Source of the DNA: Streptosporangium sandarakinum
GTDB taxonomy: Bacteria; Actinomycetota; Actinomycetes; Streptosporangiales; Streptosporangiaceae
Reading direction: 5' to 3'
Assembly: GCF_013409935.1 (NCBI RefSeq)
Contig: NZ_JACCCO010000001.1
Coordinates: forward strand, 1,054,001-1,118,000
DNA length: 64,000 nucleotides
In this document: piece by piece, positions 42,099 through 50,355 of the stretch
How positions within the stretch are numbered: position 1 is the first letter of the stretch
Layout: every line of letters starts with the position of its first letter
Notes under the pieces: generated by a model
Database searches by the model: none
The model's input: the letters and a program-made list of their open reading frames with translations, nothing else
Told to the model about the DNA's origin: nothing
Made by a program: the position numbers and the translations under genes

Positions 42099-42568
42099 GG
42101 GGTCGCCGCCTTCCGCGTGGCGGCGAGCCGTACCGCGTCGAGGATCTTCTCGTAGCCGGTGCACCGGCACAGGTTGCCCGCCAGCGCCTCGCGGATCTGG
42201 GCGTCGGTGGGCCGGGGCGTCCGGTTCAGCAGGTCGTGGGCCTGCACGATGAGGCCGGGGGTGCAGAAGCCGCACTGGACGGCGCCGCACTCGGTGAACG
42301 CCTCCTGCACCGGGTCGAGCCGACCGTCCCCGGCCAGCCCTTCGACCGTGCGGACCTCGCGACCCTCCGCCTGCCCGGCCGCGACCAGGCAGGCGCAGAC
42401 GGGCAGGCCGTCGAGGTAGACCGTGCAGGAGCCGCACTCGCCCTGCTCGCAGGCGTTCTTGGAGCCGGGCAGCCCCAGCCGCTCGCGCAGGACGTACAGC
42501 AGGCTCTCGCCCTCCCAGACGTCGTCGGCCGTACGGTGCCGGCCGTTGACGGTGAGGCTGACGCGCAT
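42095..42568 (-). CDS. xanthine dehydrogenase-type [2Fe-2S] subunit
   Basis: 157 aa with eight cluster cysteines: CEQGECGSC and C(VC) for the plant-type cluster, CGAVQCGFC and NLCRCTGYEKI for the alpha-helical cluster. This is the small subunit of molybdenum hydroxylases such as PucE/XdhC. ATG (revcomp 42566-42568) overlaps the FAD subunit stop. The molybdopterin subunit that should complete the enzyme is not in this locus. Confidence 0.92.
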   Translation of the reverse strand: MRVSLTVNGRHRTADDVWEGESLLYVLRERLGLPGSKNACEQGECGSCTVYLDGLPVCACLVAAGQAEGREVRTVEGLAGDGRLDPVQEAFTECGAVQCGFCTPGLIVQAHDLLNRTPRPTDAQIREALAGNLCRCTGYEKILDAVRLAATRKAATP

Positions 42569-43434
42569 CAGCCCTCCTTCCACAGGTCGTGCCAGGCCCA
42601 GGCCAGGGTGCGGCGCGCCAGCACGGCGACGGCGTGCCTGCGGTAGGTGGCGGTGCCGCGCACGTCGTCGATGGGTGAGGCGGCCCCGGCGGCCAGTTCG
42701 CCGAACCGCCGGGGCAGCCCGGGGTCGAGCCGGCCGGTGTCCCAGTCGAGCTCGGCGGCGAGGAACTCCTCGGCCGCGACCGCCCGGCGCGGGGTGGGGG
42801 CGGCCGACCCGATGCCGGTGCCGGCCCGCCGCTCGGCGGGGTGCAGGGCCAGCGCGAACGAGCAGACCGCGATCACCATGGCGTTGCGGGTGCCGACCTT
42901 GGAGAAGTACTGCGGGCCGCCCGCCGGGCGCGTCCAGAACGCCCGGATCAGCTCGTCGGGCTCCAGGGCGCTGCGCTTGACACCGAGGTAGAACTCCTCC
43001 GCCGGGATCATCCGCACCCCCCGGGCGGCCGACTCGACCTCGATCTCGGCGCCGGCGGCGAGCAGCGGCGGGTGGCCGTCCCCGGCGGGCGAGGCCGCGC
43101 CGAGATTGCCGCCCACGGTGCCCCGGTTGCGGATCTGCGGCGAGCCGACCGTGCGGGCGGCCTGCGCCAGCCCTGGCAGCCGGTCCCCCAGCTCGGCGAT
43201 CAGCCGCGCGTACGTCACGCCCGCGCCGACCCGGAGCCGCCCGTCCTCCTCGGCGCCCCACTCGCCGAGCGCGGCCACCCGGTTCAGGTCGAGCAGCGCG
43301 TCGGGCCGGTGGACGTCGAAGTTGAGCTCGACCATCACGTCGGTGCCGCCCTGGACGGGCACGGCCCCGGGCCGCTCCGCCTTGACCTCCAGCGCTTCGG
43401 CCCAGGTCGCGGGCCTCAGGAAGTCCACCGTCAT
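42568..43434 (-). CDS. xanthine dehydrogenase-type FAD subunit
   Basis: 288 aa; VQGGTDVMVELNF and RNRGTVGGNLGAASPAGD are the two FAD-binding loops of the PucC/CoxM family. It mediates electron flow from the iron-sulfur centres to NAD. ATG overlaps the uricase stop (ATGA). The large open frame upstream is the uricase gene in another frame, not part of this protein. Confidence 0.92.
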   Translation of the reverse strand: MTVDFLRPATWAEALEVKAERPGAVPVQGGTDVMVELNFDVHRPDALLDLNRVAALGEWGAEEDGRLRVGAGVTYARLIAELGDRLPGLAQAARTVGSPQIRNRGTVGGNLGAASPAGDGHPPLLAAGAEIEVESAARGVRMIPAEEFYLGVKRSALEPDELIRAFWTRPAGGPQYFSKVGTRNAMVIAVCSFALALHPAERRAGTGIGSAAPTPRRAVAAEEFLAAELDWDTGRLDPGLPRRFGELAAGAASPIDDVRGTATYRRHAVAVLARRTLAWAWHDLWKEG

Positions 43435-44468
43435 TCCCAGGCGAAGCGGGCGTCGGGGGCCGCGTCGTCGAGGACCGTGCCCTCGATCAGCCCGTAGGGG
43501 CGGTCGGCGGCGTGGAAGACCTCGCCCGGGTTGTCCAGCCCGAACGGGGTCAGGTCCACCGCGAAGTGGTGCCGGTTGGGCATCGCCAGCCGTACCTCGC
43601 AGATTCCGGGGCAGGTCCGGAGCACCAGGTCGCCCATCGCGTAGAGGGTCTGCTGCAGCGAGAGGCTGTACGTCCCGGCGAACGCCTCCAGCAGGCGGCT
43701 CCGCACCTCCTCGTACGACTCGCCGAAGCCGTACGGCCGGGGCGGCACGGGCGGGCCGGGCGGCCCGGACGGTTCGGGCGCTCCGGATGATTCGTGCGGC
43801 CCGGATGGCTCGGACGTCCCGGATGGCTCGGACGTCCCGGATGGCTCGGACGTCCCGGACGGTTCGGGCGGTTCGGCGGCGGGCCGGAAGCCGTCCGGCA
43901 GGTGCCGCCACCGGGCCGAGACCTCGGTGGCCAGGACGCGGTCCCGGGTGGGCGGAAGGGTGGTGTACTCGTCCTGGATGAAGCCGTGGAACTCCGAGCC
44001 GGTGGAGTTCAGCACCACCAGGTCCCGCAGGCCCGAGACCACGGTGGAGGCGCCGTCGCGGTCGTGGTGGACCACGCAGGTGCGCACCTCCCGCCCCGAG
44101 CGGACGAAGGAGTGCCGCTCGTCCCCGCCGTCCGGCGGGGGGACGCGGTCCCAGAAGTACTCCTCGATCTCCACCCGGGCGTGGTGGATCGAGGGGTGGG
44201 CGTCCACGTGGTGGCGGGCCAGCAGCAGCGCGAAGTCCTCGATCTGGTCCACACCGTGTTTCCTGGCGAAGGCGTAGACGACGTTCTTCTGCGTGTCGGT
44301 CGGCAGGACCGCGGAGTTGTCCCCGGTCAGGTGCGCGTCGTCCATGGCCCCGGAGAGGGACGTGCGGACGTTGAGGTCCTTGATGTGGTGGACGACGCCG
44401 TCCCGGACGACGCGGACCAGGCGGATCTCCGCCTTGCCGTAACGGTTGGGTCCCAGCACGACCGCCAT
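43431..44468 (-). CDS. urate oxidase with a repetitive internal insertion
   Basis: Cofactor-free uricase, converting urate to 5-hydroxyisourate. GPNRYGKAEIRLVRV, LPTDTQKNVVYAFARKHG (catalytic Thr and Lys region), STGSEFHGFIQDEYTTL and MPNRHHFAVDL are conserved. Between the two T-fold halves (after DGFRPAAEPP) is an insertion of about 45 residues, with EPSGTS repeated three times and then decaying Pro/Ser/Gly sequence up to PRPYGFGESYEEVR. Without it the enzyme would be about 300 aa, the normal size. Confidence 0.94.
   Translation of the reverse strand: MAVVLGPNRYGKAEIRLVRVVRDGVVHHIKDLNVRTSLSGAMDDAHLTGDNSAVLPTDTQKNVVYAFARKHGVDQIEDFALLLARHHVDAHPSIHHARVEIEEYFWDRVPPPDGGDERHSFVRSGREVRTCVVHHDRDGASTVVSGLRDLVVLNSTGSEFHGFIQDEYTTLPPTRDRVLATEVSARWRHLPDGFRPAAEPPEPSGTSEPSGTSEPSGTSEPSGPHESSGAPEPSGPPGPPVPPRPYGFGESYEEVRSRLLEAFAGTYSLSLQQTLYAMGDLVLRTCPGICEVRLAMPNRHHFAVDLTPFGLDNPGEVFHAADRPYGLIEGTVLDDAAPDARFAWE
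43803..43856. repeat. 18-nt tandem repeat inside uricase, three exact units
   Basis: GGATGGCTCGGACGTCCC repeats exactly at 43803-43820, 43821-43838 and 43839-43856, with decayed copies on both sides. On the coding strand each unit adds six residues (EPSGTS) in frame. Confidence 0.92.
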
Positions 44469-44476
44469 GCCTCGTC

Positions 44477-44791
44477 TCAGCTCCCTCGGTACGTCGAATA
44501 GGCGAACGGGCTCAGCAGCAGGGGGACGTGGTGGTGCTCGGCGGGGTCGGCGACGGTGAAGTCGACCGTCACCTCCGGGTAGAAGGTCACGATCCCCTGG
44601 GCGGCGAAGTACTCGCCGGTGGCGAAGACCAGCCGGTGGGCGCCCGTATCGGTCGTCGCCCAGCCGCCGATCCGGCCGTCGGCGCCGGTGACGCCCTCGG
44701 CCAGCACCTCCCCGCCGTGCTCCAGCCGTACGGCGACGCCCGTCGCGGGCCGGCCGAGCGAGGCGTCCAGGACGTGGGTGGACAGGCTCAC
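44477..44791 (-). CDS. 5-hydroxyisourate hydrolase
   Basis: 104-aa transthyretin-related protein. STHVLDASLGRPATGVAV at the N-terminus and the diagnostic C-terminus YSTYRGS are present; FYPEVTVDF is the family core. It opens 5-hydroxyisourate to OHCU. GTG (revcomp 44789-44791) begins the gene; it ends 8 nt before the uricase start. Confidence 0.96.
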   Translation of the reverse strand: MSLSTHVLDASLGRPATGVAVRLEHGGEVLAEGVTGADGRIGGWATTDTGAHRLVFATGEYFAAQGIVTFYPEVTVDFTVADPAEHHHVPLLLSPFAYSTYRGS

Positions 44792-44891
44792 ACGCCTCCC
44801 TCCCCCGCGTCCGGGCGGGCTCCCGTCGCGGGGCTCCCGTGTCTCCCCGGCCCGGCCGCCCGGTGGATCCCCGTCCCGGGGCGTCCGGCCG

Positions 44892-45563
44892 TCACGCCGT
44901 TCCCTCCGGGTCCTCCAGCAGCCGCGCCACGCGCAGCCGGGCGATCCCGGCCAGTTCGGTCCGCACGACGTCCCGTTCGGTCTCCTCGTCGTTGCGCAGC
45001 CGTGCCCGCAGGCGGTCCAGCATCTCCCCGGCGGTCAGGCCGGCGGCGCGGACCAGGTAGATGTGGCCGAAGCGCGCCTCGTAGGCGCGGTTGCCCTCGG
45101 CCAGCGCGGCGAGCACGGCGGGGTCCGCCCCCGCCACCCCGGACTGCTCCCGCCGCGACCAGGACGCCTCCCGCCCGCCCGCGCCGGGCGGCACCGGGCC
45201 GCCGCCGTCACCTGCCGCATCCCGGCCCGCCGCGCCCGCCCCGTCCGCACCGGGGCCGGTCACACCGGGAGCGCCCGTGCCGGGACCGGTCGCGCCGGAC
45301 GCGGCTCCGCCGTCGCGGGGCGGTTCGCCGATCCTGGGGTGGGCGGCCAGCGCCGTCAGCACCTCCGGCCAGGGCAGGCCGAGCACGGCCGCCTCGACCG
45401 CCGACTCCAGCGCGGCGAGGTCGCGGTAGGGGCGCCGGGCGGCCACCTCCCGGGCGAAGACCGGGGACGCGCAGCACGCCAGCAGCCCGGCCTCGGCCCC
45501 GGCGGCCCCGAGCGCGTTGAACCCGGCGGGCCCCGCCGGCGCGGTGGCGTCGATGTTGGGCAT
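44892..45563 (-). CDS. OHCU decarboxylase with a low-complexity insertion
   Basis: It decarboxylates OHCU to S-allantoin. FNALGAAGAEAGLLACCASP, AAHPRIGEPP (catalytic His) and, later, SWSRREQSGV with RFGHIYLVRAAG and NDEETERDVVRTEL are conserved. Between RIGEPP and SWSRREQ is an insertion of about 50 residues rich in Gly, Ala, Pro and Asp (GPGTGAPGVTGPGADG). Family members are normally near 165-175 aa; this one is 223. I chose the ATG at 45563; a GTG at 45578 is possible. First gene of the operon. Confidence 0.9.
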   Translation of the reverse strand: MPNIDATAPAGPAGFNALGAAGAEAGLLACCASPVFAREVAARRPYRDLAALESAVEAAVLGLPWPEVLTALAAHPRIGEPPRDGGAASGATGPGTGAPGVTGPGADGAGAAGRDAAGDGGGPVPPGAGGREASWSRREQSGVAGADPAVLAALAEGNRAYEARFGHIYLVRAAGLTAGEMLDRLRARLRNDEETERDVVRTELAGIARLRVARLLEDPEGTA

Positions 45564-45868
45564 GTGAGCAGTACACACAGCGCCGTCGCCCCGGTCCAGC
45601 AGCGGGAACTCCCAACCGGGCTAAAGGTTCGTCCCGGATTTTCGTGTCATGCTCCAAAAGACCGACGACGAGCCGGTGGGCCGCGGGGAGGCGTCCCGGC
45701 CCCGCGACGGGCTCGCGGATCACGGCGGGCCGGTGGACCGCGACCGCCTCCCGGGTTCCGGGGCCGCCTGTCGGAACGGTGACGAACCGGTCACCTCCGG
45801 AGGGCACCCGGGATGTCGCCGGGGAGCGGCCGGGAGACGTCGGACCCAGCGCCTAAACTGACGGCACC
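45564..45868. other. divergent gap between OHCU decarboxylase and endonuclease IV
   Basis: About 305 nt with no supported gene. It must hold the promoter of the purine operon (minus) and that of endonuclease IV (plus; TAAACT at 45854-45859, 9 nt before the ATG). I do not recognise a PucR operator. Confidence 0.5.
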
Positions 45869-46717
45869 ATGTCTTCTCTCTCCCTCATCGGCGGACACGT
45901 CTCCGTCACCGGCGGCCTGGGCAAGGGCGGCCTGAAGTGCGCCGCCGACATCGGCGCCGAAATGATCCAGGTGTTCGTCACCAACCCGCGCGGCTGGGCG
46001 CTCGCCGACGGCGACCCCGCTCAGGACGCCCTGCTGCGCGAGTCGGGCATGTTGTCGTTCATCCACCTTCCCTACCTCGTCAACATGGGCACGCCGAGCG
46101 CCGAGACCCTGGAGAAGTCCACCGCCGTCGTCCGGCACGGCCTCCGGCGGGCGTACGCGATCGGCGCCCCCGGCGTGGTGGTCCACACCGGCTCGGCGGT
46201 CAGCCAGTCTCGTGACGACGCCATGCGCCAGCTCCACGAGCACCTGCTCCCCCTGCTCGACGAGATCCCCGAGGACGGCCCCGACCTGTTGCTGGAGCCG
46301 ATGGCCGGGCAGGGCGCGATGCTGTGCGCGACCGTCCAGGACCTGGAGGCCTACCTCGCGGCCCTCGACTGGCATCCCAGGGCGGGCGTCTGCCTCGACA
46401 CCTGCCACGCCTTCGCCGCGGGCCACGACCTCTCGACCGCCGAGGGGGTCGCCGAGACGCTCGACGCGCTGCACGCGGTCGCCCCCGGGCGGCTCCGGCT
46501 GATCCACGCCAACGACTCCAAGGACCCCCACGGGTCGAAGAAGGACCGTCACGAGAACATCGGCGCGGGTCACATCGGCATCGACCCGTTCGCCGTCCTG
46601 ATGCGCCACCCGGTCGCGGCGGGCATCCCGCTGTGCGTGGAGACCCCGGGCGGCCCGGAGAAGCACCGCGAGGACATCGAGCTGCTGAAGAAGCTCCGCG
46701 ACGCGCCCGGCGCCTGA
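45869..46717 (+). CDS. nfo: endonuclease IV (AP endonuclease)
   Basis: Zinc-dependent base-excision-repair enzyme, 282 aa. GGHVSVTGGLGKG, CLDTCHAFAAGHDL, IHANDSKDPHGSKKDRHENIG and ETPGG are the metal-binding signatures. It cleaves abasic sites. Next to purine and 8-oxoguanine catabolism, but an operon link is not implied since it points the other way. Confidence 0.95.
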   Translation: MSSLSLIGGHVSVTGGLGKGGLKCAADIGAEMIQVFVTNPRGWALADGDPAQDALLRESGMLSFIHLPYLVNMGTPSAETLEKSTAVVRHGLRRAYAIGAPGVVVHTGSAVSQSRDDAMRQLHEHLLPLLDEIPEDGPDLLLEPMAGQGAMLCATVQDLEAYLAALDWHPRAGVCLDTCHAFAAGHDLSTAEGVAETLDALHAVAPGRLRLIHANDSKDPHGSKKDRHENIGAGHIGIDPFAVLMRHPVAAGIPLCVETPGGPEKHREDIELLKKLRDAPGA

Positions 46718-46835
46718 CACCCGGCGTCTTCGGTACGGCGGGCCGCGGCGCGGGCCCGCCGTACCGCGGGGGGCGGGGGCCGTGACCACCGTGCGAAGGG
46801 GTCACCGCGCGAAGGGACCGGCCGGCCCCGCCCGT

Positions 46836-47990
46836 TCAGCGCAGCCCGGCGGCGCTCAGCGCCAGCGCGACGACGGCCCCGTCGGCCGGGGCCCGCACGT
46901 CCCGCCCGGTCAGCTCCCTGAACCTCGCGAACCGGTGCTGGACCGTGTTGCGGTGGCAGTACAGCGCGGCGGCGGTGTCGGCGATCGACCCGGTGCCCGC
47001 CAGGTGGGTCCGCACGGTCTCCAGCAGCCGGTCGCGCTCGGCCTCCCCGACGGCGGCCAGCGGGCCCAGCACCCGGCCGGCGAGTTCGGCGGCCAGCTCG
47101 GGGCTGTGCGCGGCGAAGACGTCCAGCCAGCGGTCCTCCAGGCGCAGGGGTCCCCCGGCGCCCGGCCGGACGGTCCGGGCCGCCGCCGTGGCCAGCCGTA
47201 CGGCGTGCGGGACCTTCGCGAGGCCGTCCACCGGCGGCGACACCCCGCAGGGCACCTCCCGCAGGAAGCCCAGCACGGCCTTCTCCGGGTCGGCCGGCCT
47301 GGTGGGGAGCTGGACGACGAGCACGTCGCCGGTGGGCGACTCGTGGCGGTGGCCGCGCAGGCCCGCGGCGGCGACCGCGGTGGCGGCGGCGCGCAGCCCG
47401 GCGCCCACCACCGGGTCGGCCACCGCCACGGAGAACCGCCCCGCGATGTCGAGGCCGAGCACCCGCCCGGCGTCGCGCACCACGTCGGGATTGCGGCCGT
47501 CGTTGTCGAGCAGCCGGGCGAACCACGCGCGCCGCTGGTCCTCGCGCTGCCGTCCCATCTCCAGCACAGCCCGCTGGTAGCCCGCCATCAGGCCGGTGAC
47601 GTGCCGTTCCACCGCCTCCCAGACCAGATGGGCGCCGCCCAGCAGCTCGGGCAGATCGCCGGGACCGGCCCGATCGATCAGGCTCTGCCACAGCGCCCGC
47701 GCGTCCAGTCGGCCCGCGGCCAGCAGGGAAGCCAGCGGCACCCCCTGGCCGGCGCGCCGCTCTCCCAGCCTCTCGGAGTGCGTGACCAGCTCGGGCGGGG
47801 TGGTGCCCTCGGCGAGGCGGCGCAGGATGAGCGCGAACCCGATCCGCGCGCCCTCCTCGACCTCCTCGCGCGGCACCAGCCCCTGGTCGTAGGGCGAAAG
47901 CGCCATCACCTTGTCGGCCCAGGCCACGATGACCTCCTCCAGGTCGGCGAGGCGGGCGAGGGCGAGCCGGGAGAGCACGGGATTGTTCAC
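46836..47990 (-). CDS. PucR/CdaR-family transcriptional regulator
   Basis: 384 aa. The C-terminal PucR-type helix-turn-helix reads TAAALYCHRNTVQHRFARFR, with a GGDEF-like middle region (RFSVAVADPVVGAG). Family members control purine or sugar-acid catabolism. Placement between the purine operon and the divergent urease-like operon makes it the likely regulator of one or both. I set the start at GTG 47990 because TAAATT (47997-48002) lies exactly 6 nt upstream, predicting a leaderless mRNA; a GTG at 47996 is inside that spacer. Confidence 0.87.
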   Translation of the reverse strand: MNNPVLSRLALARLADLEEVIVAWADKVMALSPYDQGLVPREEVEEGARIGFALILRRLAEGTTPPELVTHSERLGERRAGQGVPLASLLAAGRLDARALWQSLIDRAGPGDLPELLGGAHLVWEAVERHVTGLMAGYQRAVLEMGRQREDQRRAWFARLLDNDGRNPDVVRDAGRVLGLDIAGRFSVAVADPVVGAGLRAAATAVAAAGLRGHRHESPTGDVLVVQLPTRPADPEKAVLGFLREVPCGVSPPVDGLAKVPHAVRLATAAARTVRPGAGGPLRLEDRWLDVFAAHSPELAAELAGRVLGPLAAVGEAERDRLLETVRTHLAGTGSIADTAAALYCHRNTVQHRFARFRELTGRDVRAPADGAVVALALSAAGLR

Positions 47991-47996
47991 ATGCAC

Positions 47997-48002
47997 AATT
48001 TA
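47997..48002 (-). promoter_or_regulatory. -10 element of the PucR-type regulator
   Basis: TAAATT on the minus strand, 6 nt before the chosen GTG. It lies in the 108-nt divergent region shared with the urease-like genes. Confidence 0.5.
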
Positions 48003-48098
48003 GCGACCGGTTCACGCGGTGTATGACCGTTGGCTACCCGTTTGACCTGCCCATACGGTGGGCGGAAACCCAGGCCATCGGAGGGCGGTACCGGCGCT

Positions 48099-48671
48099 GT
48101 GCACCTGACACCCCGTGAGCAGGAACGGCTCACCATCTTCACGGTCGCCGAACTGGCGCGCCGCCGCAGGAGCCGGGGCCGCCGCCTCAACGCCCCCGAG
48201 GCGATCGCCCTGATCTGCGACGAGATCCTGGAGCGGGCCTGGGACGGGGAGAGCCTGGAGGAGGTCGTGTCCGCGGCCCGGACCCTCCTGACCGCCGACG
48301 ACGTGATGGACGGCGTGCCGTCCCTGGTCACGCACGTGCAGGTGGAGGCGCTGTTCCCCAGCGGCACCGCCCTGGTCGCGGTGGACGCGCCGTTCGGCGC
48401 CCCAGCCGGGCGGGGACCCGGCTGGGTGGAGACCGGCGAGGGGGCGGTGGAGCTCAATGCCGGGCGCGAGCGGTCCGCGCTGACCGTCCGCAACGAGGGC
48501 GACCGCACCGTCTACGTCTCCTCGCACTTCCCGCTGACCGAGGTGAACGCCGCCCTGGTCCTCGACCGGGAGCGGGCCGCGGGGATGCGGCTGGACATCC
48601 CGGCGGGGACGGCGACGGCCTTCCCGCCGGGCGAGACCGTGGAGGTTCACATCGTGCGGAGGTCGTCATGA
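48099..48671 (+). CDS. urease-like gamma-beta fusion subunit
   Basis: 190 aa. The first 100 residues match urease gamma (HLTPREQERLTIFTVAELAR, LNAPEAIALICDEILE, DVMDGVPSLVTHVQVEALFP); the rest matches urease beta (VELNAGRERSALTVRNEGDR, GMRLDIPAGTATAFPPGE). The usual beta segment GSHYHFFEVN reads SSHFPLTEVN here, so conserved residues are lost. Start is GTG at 48099; GGAGGG is 13 nt upstream, too far for comfort. It overlaps the alpha gene by 4 nt. Confidence 0.85.
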   Translation: MHLTPREQERLTIFTVAELARRRRSRGRRLNAPEAIALICDEILERAWDGESLEEVVSAARTLLTADDVMDGVPSLVTHVQVEALFPSGTALVAVDAPFGAPAGRGPGWVETGEGAVELNAGRERSALTVRNEGDRTVYVSSHFPLTEVNAALVLDRERAAGMRLDIPAGTATAFPPGETVEVHIVRRSS

Positions 48672-50335
48672 GCCGGGTCACCCGCGGCACCTACAACGCG
48701 CTGTACGGCCCGACCGCCGGTGACCGGATCCGGCTGGGCGACACCTGCCTGTGGGTCGAGGTCGAGCACGACGACGTCGTCCACGGCGACGAGCTGCTGG
48801 GCGGCTGCGGCAAGACCCTGCGCGACGGCCTGCTGGCCGCCCCGCGCGGCGACCGCGAGTCCGCGCTCGACCTGGTGGTGGCCGGGGTCGTGCTGATGGA
48901 TCCGGTGCTGGGCGTGCGCAAGACCCACATCGGCGTCAAGGACGGCCGGATCGTGCCGTTCGAGGGCGCGGTCATCGACTCCCACACCGCGATCGTGACG
49001 GGCGAGGGGCTGATCGCCACCCCCGGCGTCGTGGACTCGCACGTGCACCTGTCGTCGCCCGAGATCGCCCCGGCGGCGCTGGCCTCCGGCGTCACGACGG
49101 TCGTGGGCATGGGCCTGGGCGGGGTGTGGGACGTCGGCTGCAACCCGGCGCACAACCTGCACACGCTGATGAGCGCCTGGCGCGGCACCCCGCTGAACGT
49201 CGCGTTCCTGGCCCGGGGTTCCTCCAGCTCCGCGACGCTGCTGGAGGAGGCGGTGCTGGCCGGGGCCGGCGGCTTCAAGATCCATGAGGACTTCGGGGCG
49301 ACCCCGCGCATCGTGGACACCTGCCTGGGCGTGGCCGAGGGGGCGGACCTGCCGGTGGCGCTGCACTCGGACTCGATGAACGAGTCGGGTTATCTCGCCG
49401 ACACTGTCGCCGCCACCCGGGGCCGTACGGTGCACGCCTACCACGTCGAGGGCGGCGGCGGCCACCCGGACCTGCTGGAGGTCCTCTCCGAGCCGCACAT
49501 CCTGGCCTCCTCCACCACGCCGACCATCCCCTACACGGTCAACACGGCCGGCGAGCTCTTCCCGATGACCATGACCGTGCACCGGCAGAACCACCACATC
49601 GACAGCGACGTGGAGGTCACGATGAGCCGGCTGCGGGTGCACGGCATCGCCGCCGAGAACGTGCTGCACGACCTGGGCGCGATCAGTATCGTCAACTCCG
49701 ACTCGATGGGCATGGGCCGGGTCGCCGAGACCGTCCGCCGCACCTGGCAGGTCGCCCACCTGCAGGCGCTGCGCGCCGGTGAGGGCGGCCCCGGCCTGCC
49801 GGACGGCCGGGCCGGTAACGAGCGGGCGCTGCGCTACCTGGCCAAGCTGACGCTGAACCCGGCGGTCGCGCACGGCGTGGCCCACGAGGTCGGCACCCTG
49901 CTGCCGGGGCGGCTGGCCGACATCGTGCTGTGGCACCCGGCGTGGTTCGGCACCAAGCCCGAACTGGTGCTCAAGGGCGGCTTCGTGGCCCACGGCGTCT
50001 CGGGCAGCGGCTCGGGCTCCACCCGGCTGACCCAGCCGCGCTCCTACCGCCCCTACTTCGGCGGGCTCGGCGACGCGCCGAGCCGGCTGTCACGGATCTT
50101 CGTCGCCCACGAGGCGCTGGAGTCCGCCGAGGCCCGCGACGCGCTGCCCACCGGCGTGCGGTACGCGGCCGTCCGGCGGTCACGTGGCCTGACCAGGGCC
50201 GACATGTGCCGCAACACCGCGACCCCGCGGGTCGAGGTGCCCCGCGAGCCCGGCCCCGTCCTGGTGGACGGCGCCGAGGTGGACCTGGCGCCCGCGACCG
50301 AGGTCCCGCTCGCCCGTCTCCATCACTTCGCCTGA
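48668..50335 (+). CDS. divergent urease-like alpha subunit
   Basis: 555 aa. Nickel ligands of urease are kept: His125 and His127 in DSHVHLSS, Lys204 in FKIHEDFG (the carbamylated lysine), His233, His259 and Asp345 in NSDSMGMGR. The mobile-flap cysteine is replaced (MTVHRQ in place of VCHHLD; His305 kept). No ureD, ureE, ureF or ureG is in the window. It could be a true urease served by distant accessory genes, or an enzyme for another ureido substrate. Confidence 0.82.
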   Translation: MSRVTRGTYNALYGPTAGDRIRLGDTCLWVEVEHDDVVHGDELLGGCGKTLRDGLLAAPRGDRESALDLVVAGVVLMDPVLGVRKTHIGVKDGRIVPFEGAVIDSHTAIVTGEGLIATPGVVDSHVHLSSPEIAPAALASGVTTVVGMGLGGVWDVGCNPAHNLHTLMSAWRGTPLNVAFLARGSSSSATLLEEAVLAGAGGFKIHEDFGATPRIVDTCLGVAEGADLPVALHSDSMNESGYLADTVAATRGRTVHAYHVEGGGGHPDLLEVLSEPHILASSTTPTIPYTVNTAGELFPMTMTVHRQNHHIDSDVEVTMSRLRVHGIAAENVLHDLGAISIVNSDSMGMGRVAETVRRTWQVAHLQALRAGEGGPGLPDGRAGNERALRYLAKLTLNPAVAHGVAHEVGTLLPGRLADIVLWHPAWFGTKPELVLKGGFVAHGVSGSGSGSTRLTQPRSYRPYFGGLGDAPSRLSRIFVAHEALESAEARDALPTGVRYAAVRRSRGLTRADMCRNTATPRVEVPREPGPVLVDGAEVDLAPATEVPLARLHHFA

Positions 50336-50355
50336 AACCCCCTGGTGATCCCCAT

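Noticed and set aside
40037-42155. Very long plus-strand frames opposite glycerate kinase and deaminase
   Set aside because: Antisense shadows of GC-rich genes, without conserved motifs.
45649-45861. Possible 70-residue plus-strand gene ahead of endonuclease IV
   Set aside because: No ribosome binding site, no recognisable family, and it covers the region where the endonuclease IV promoter should be.
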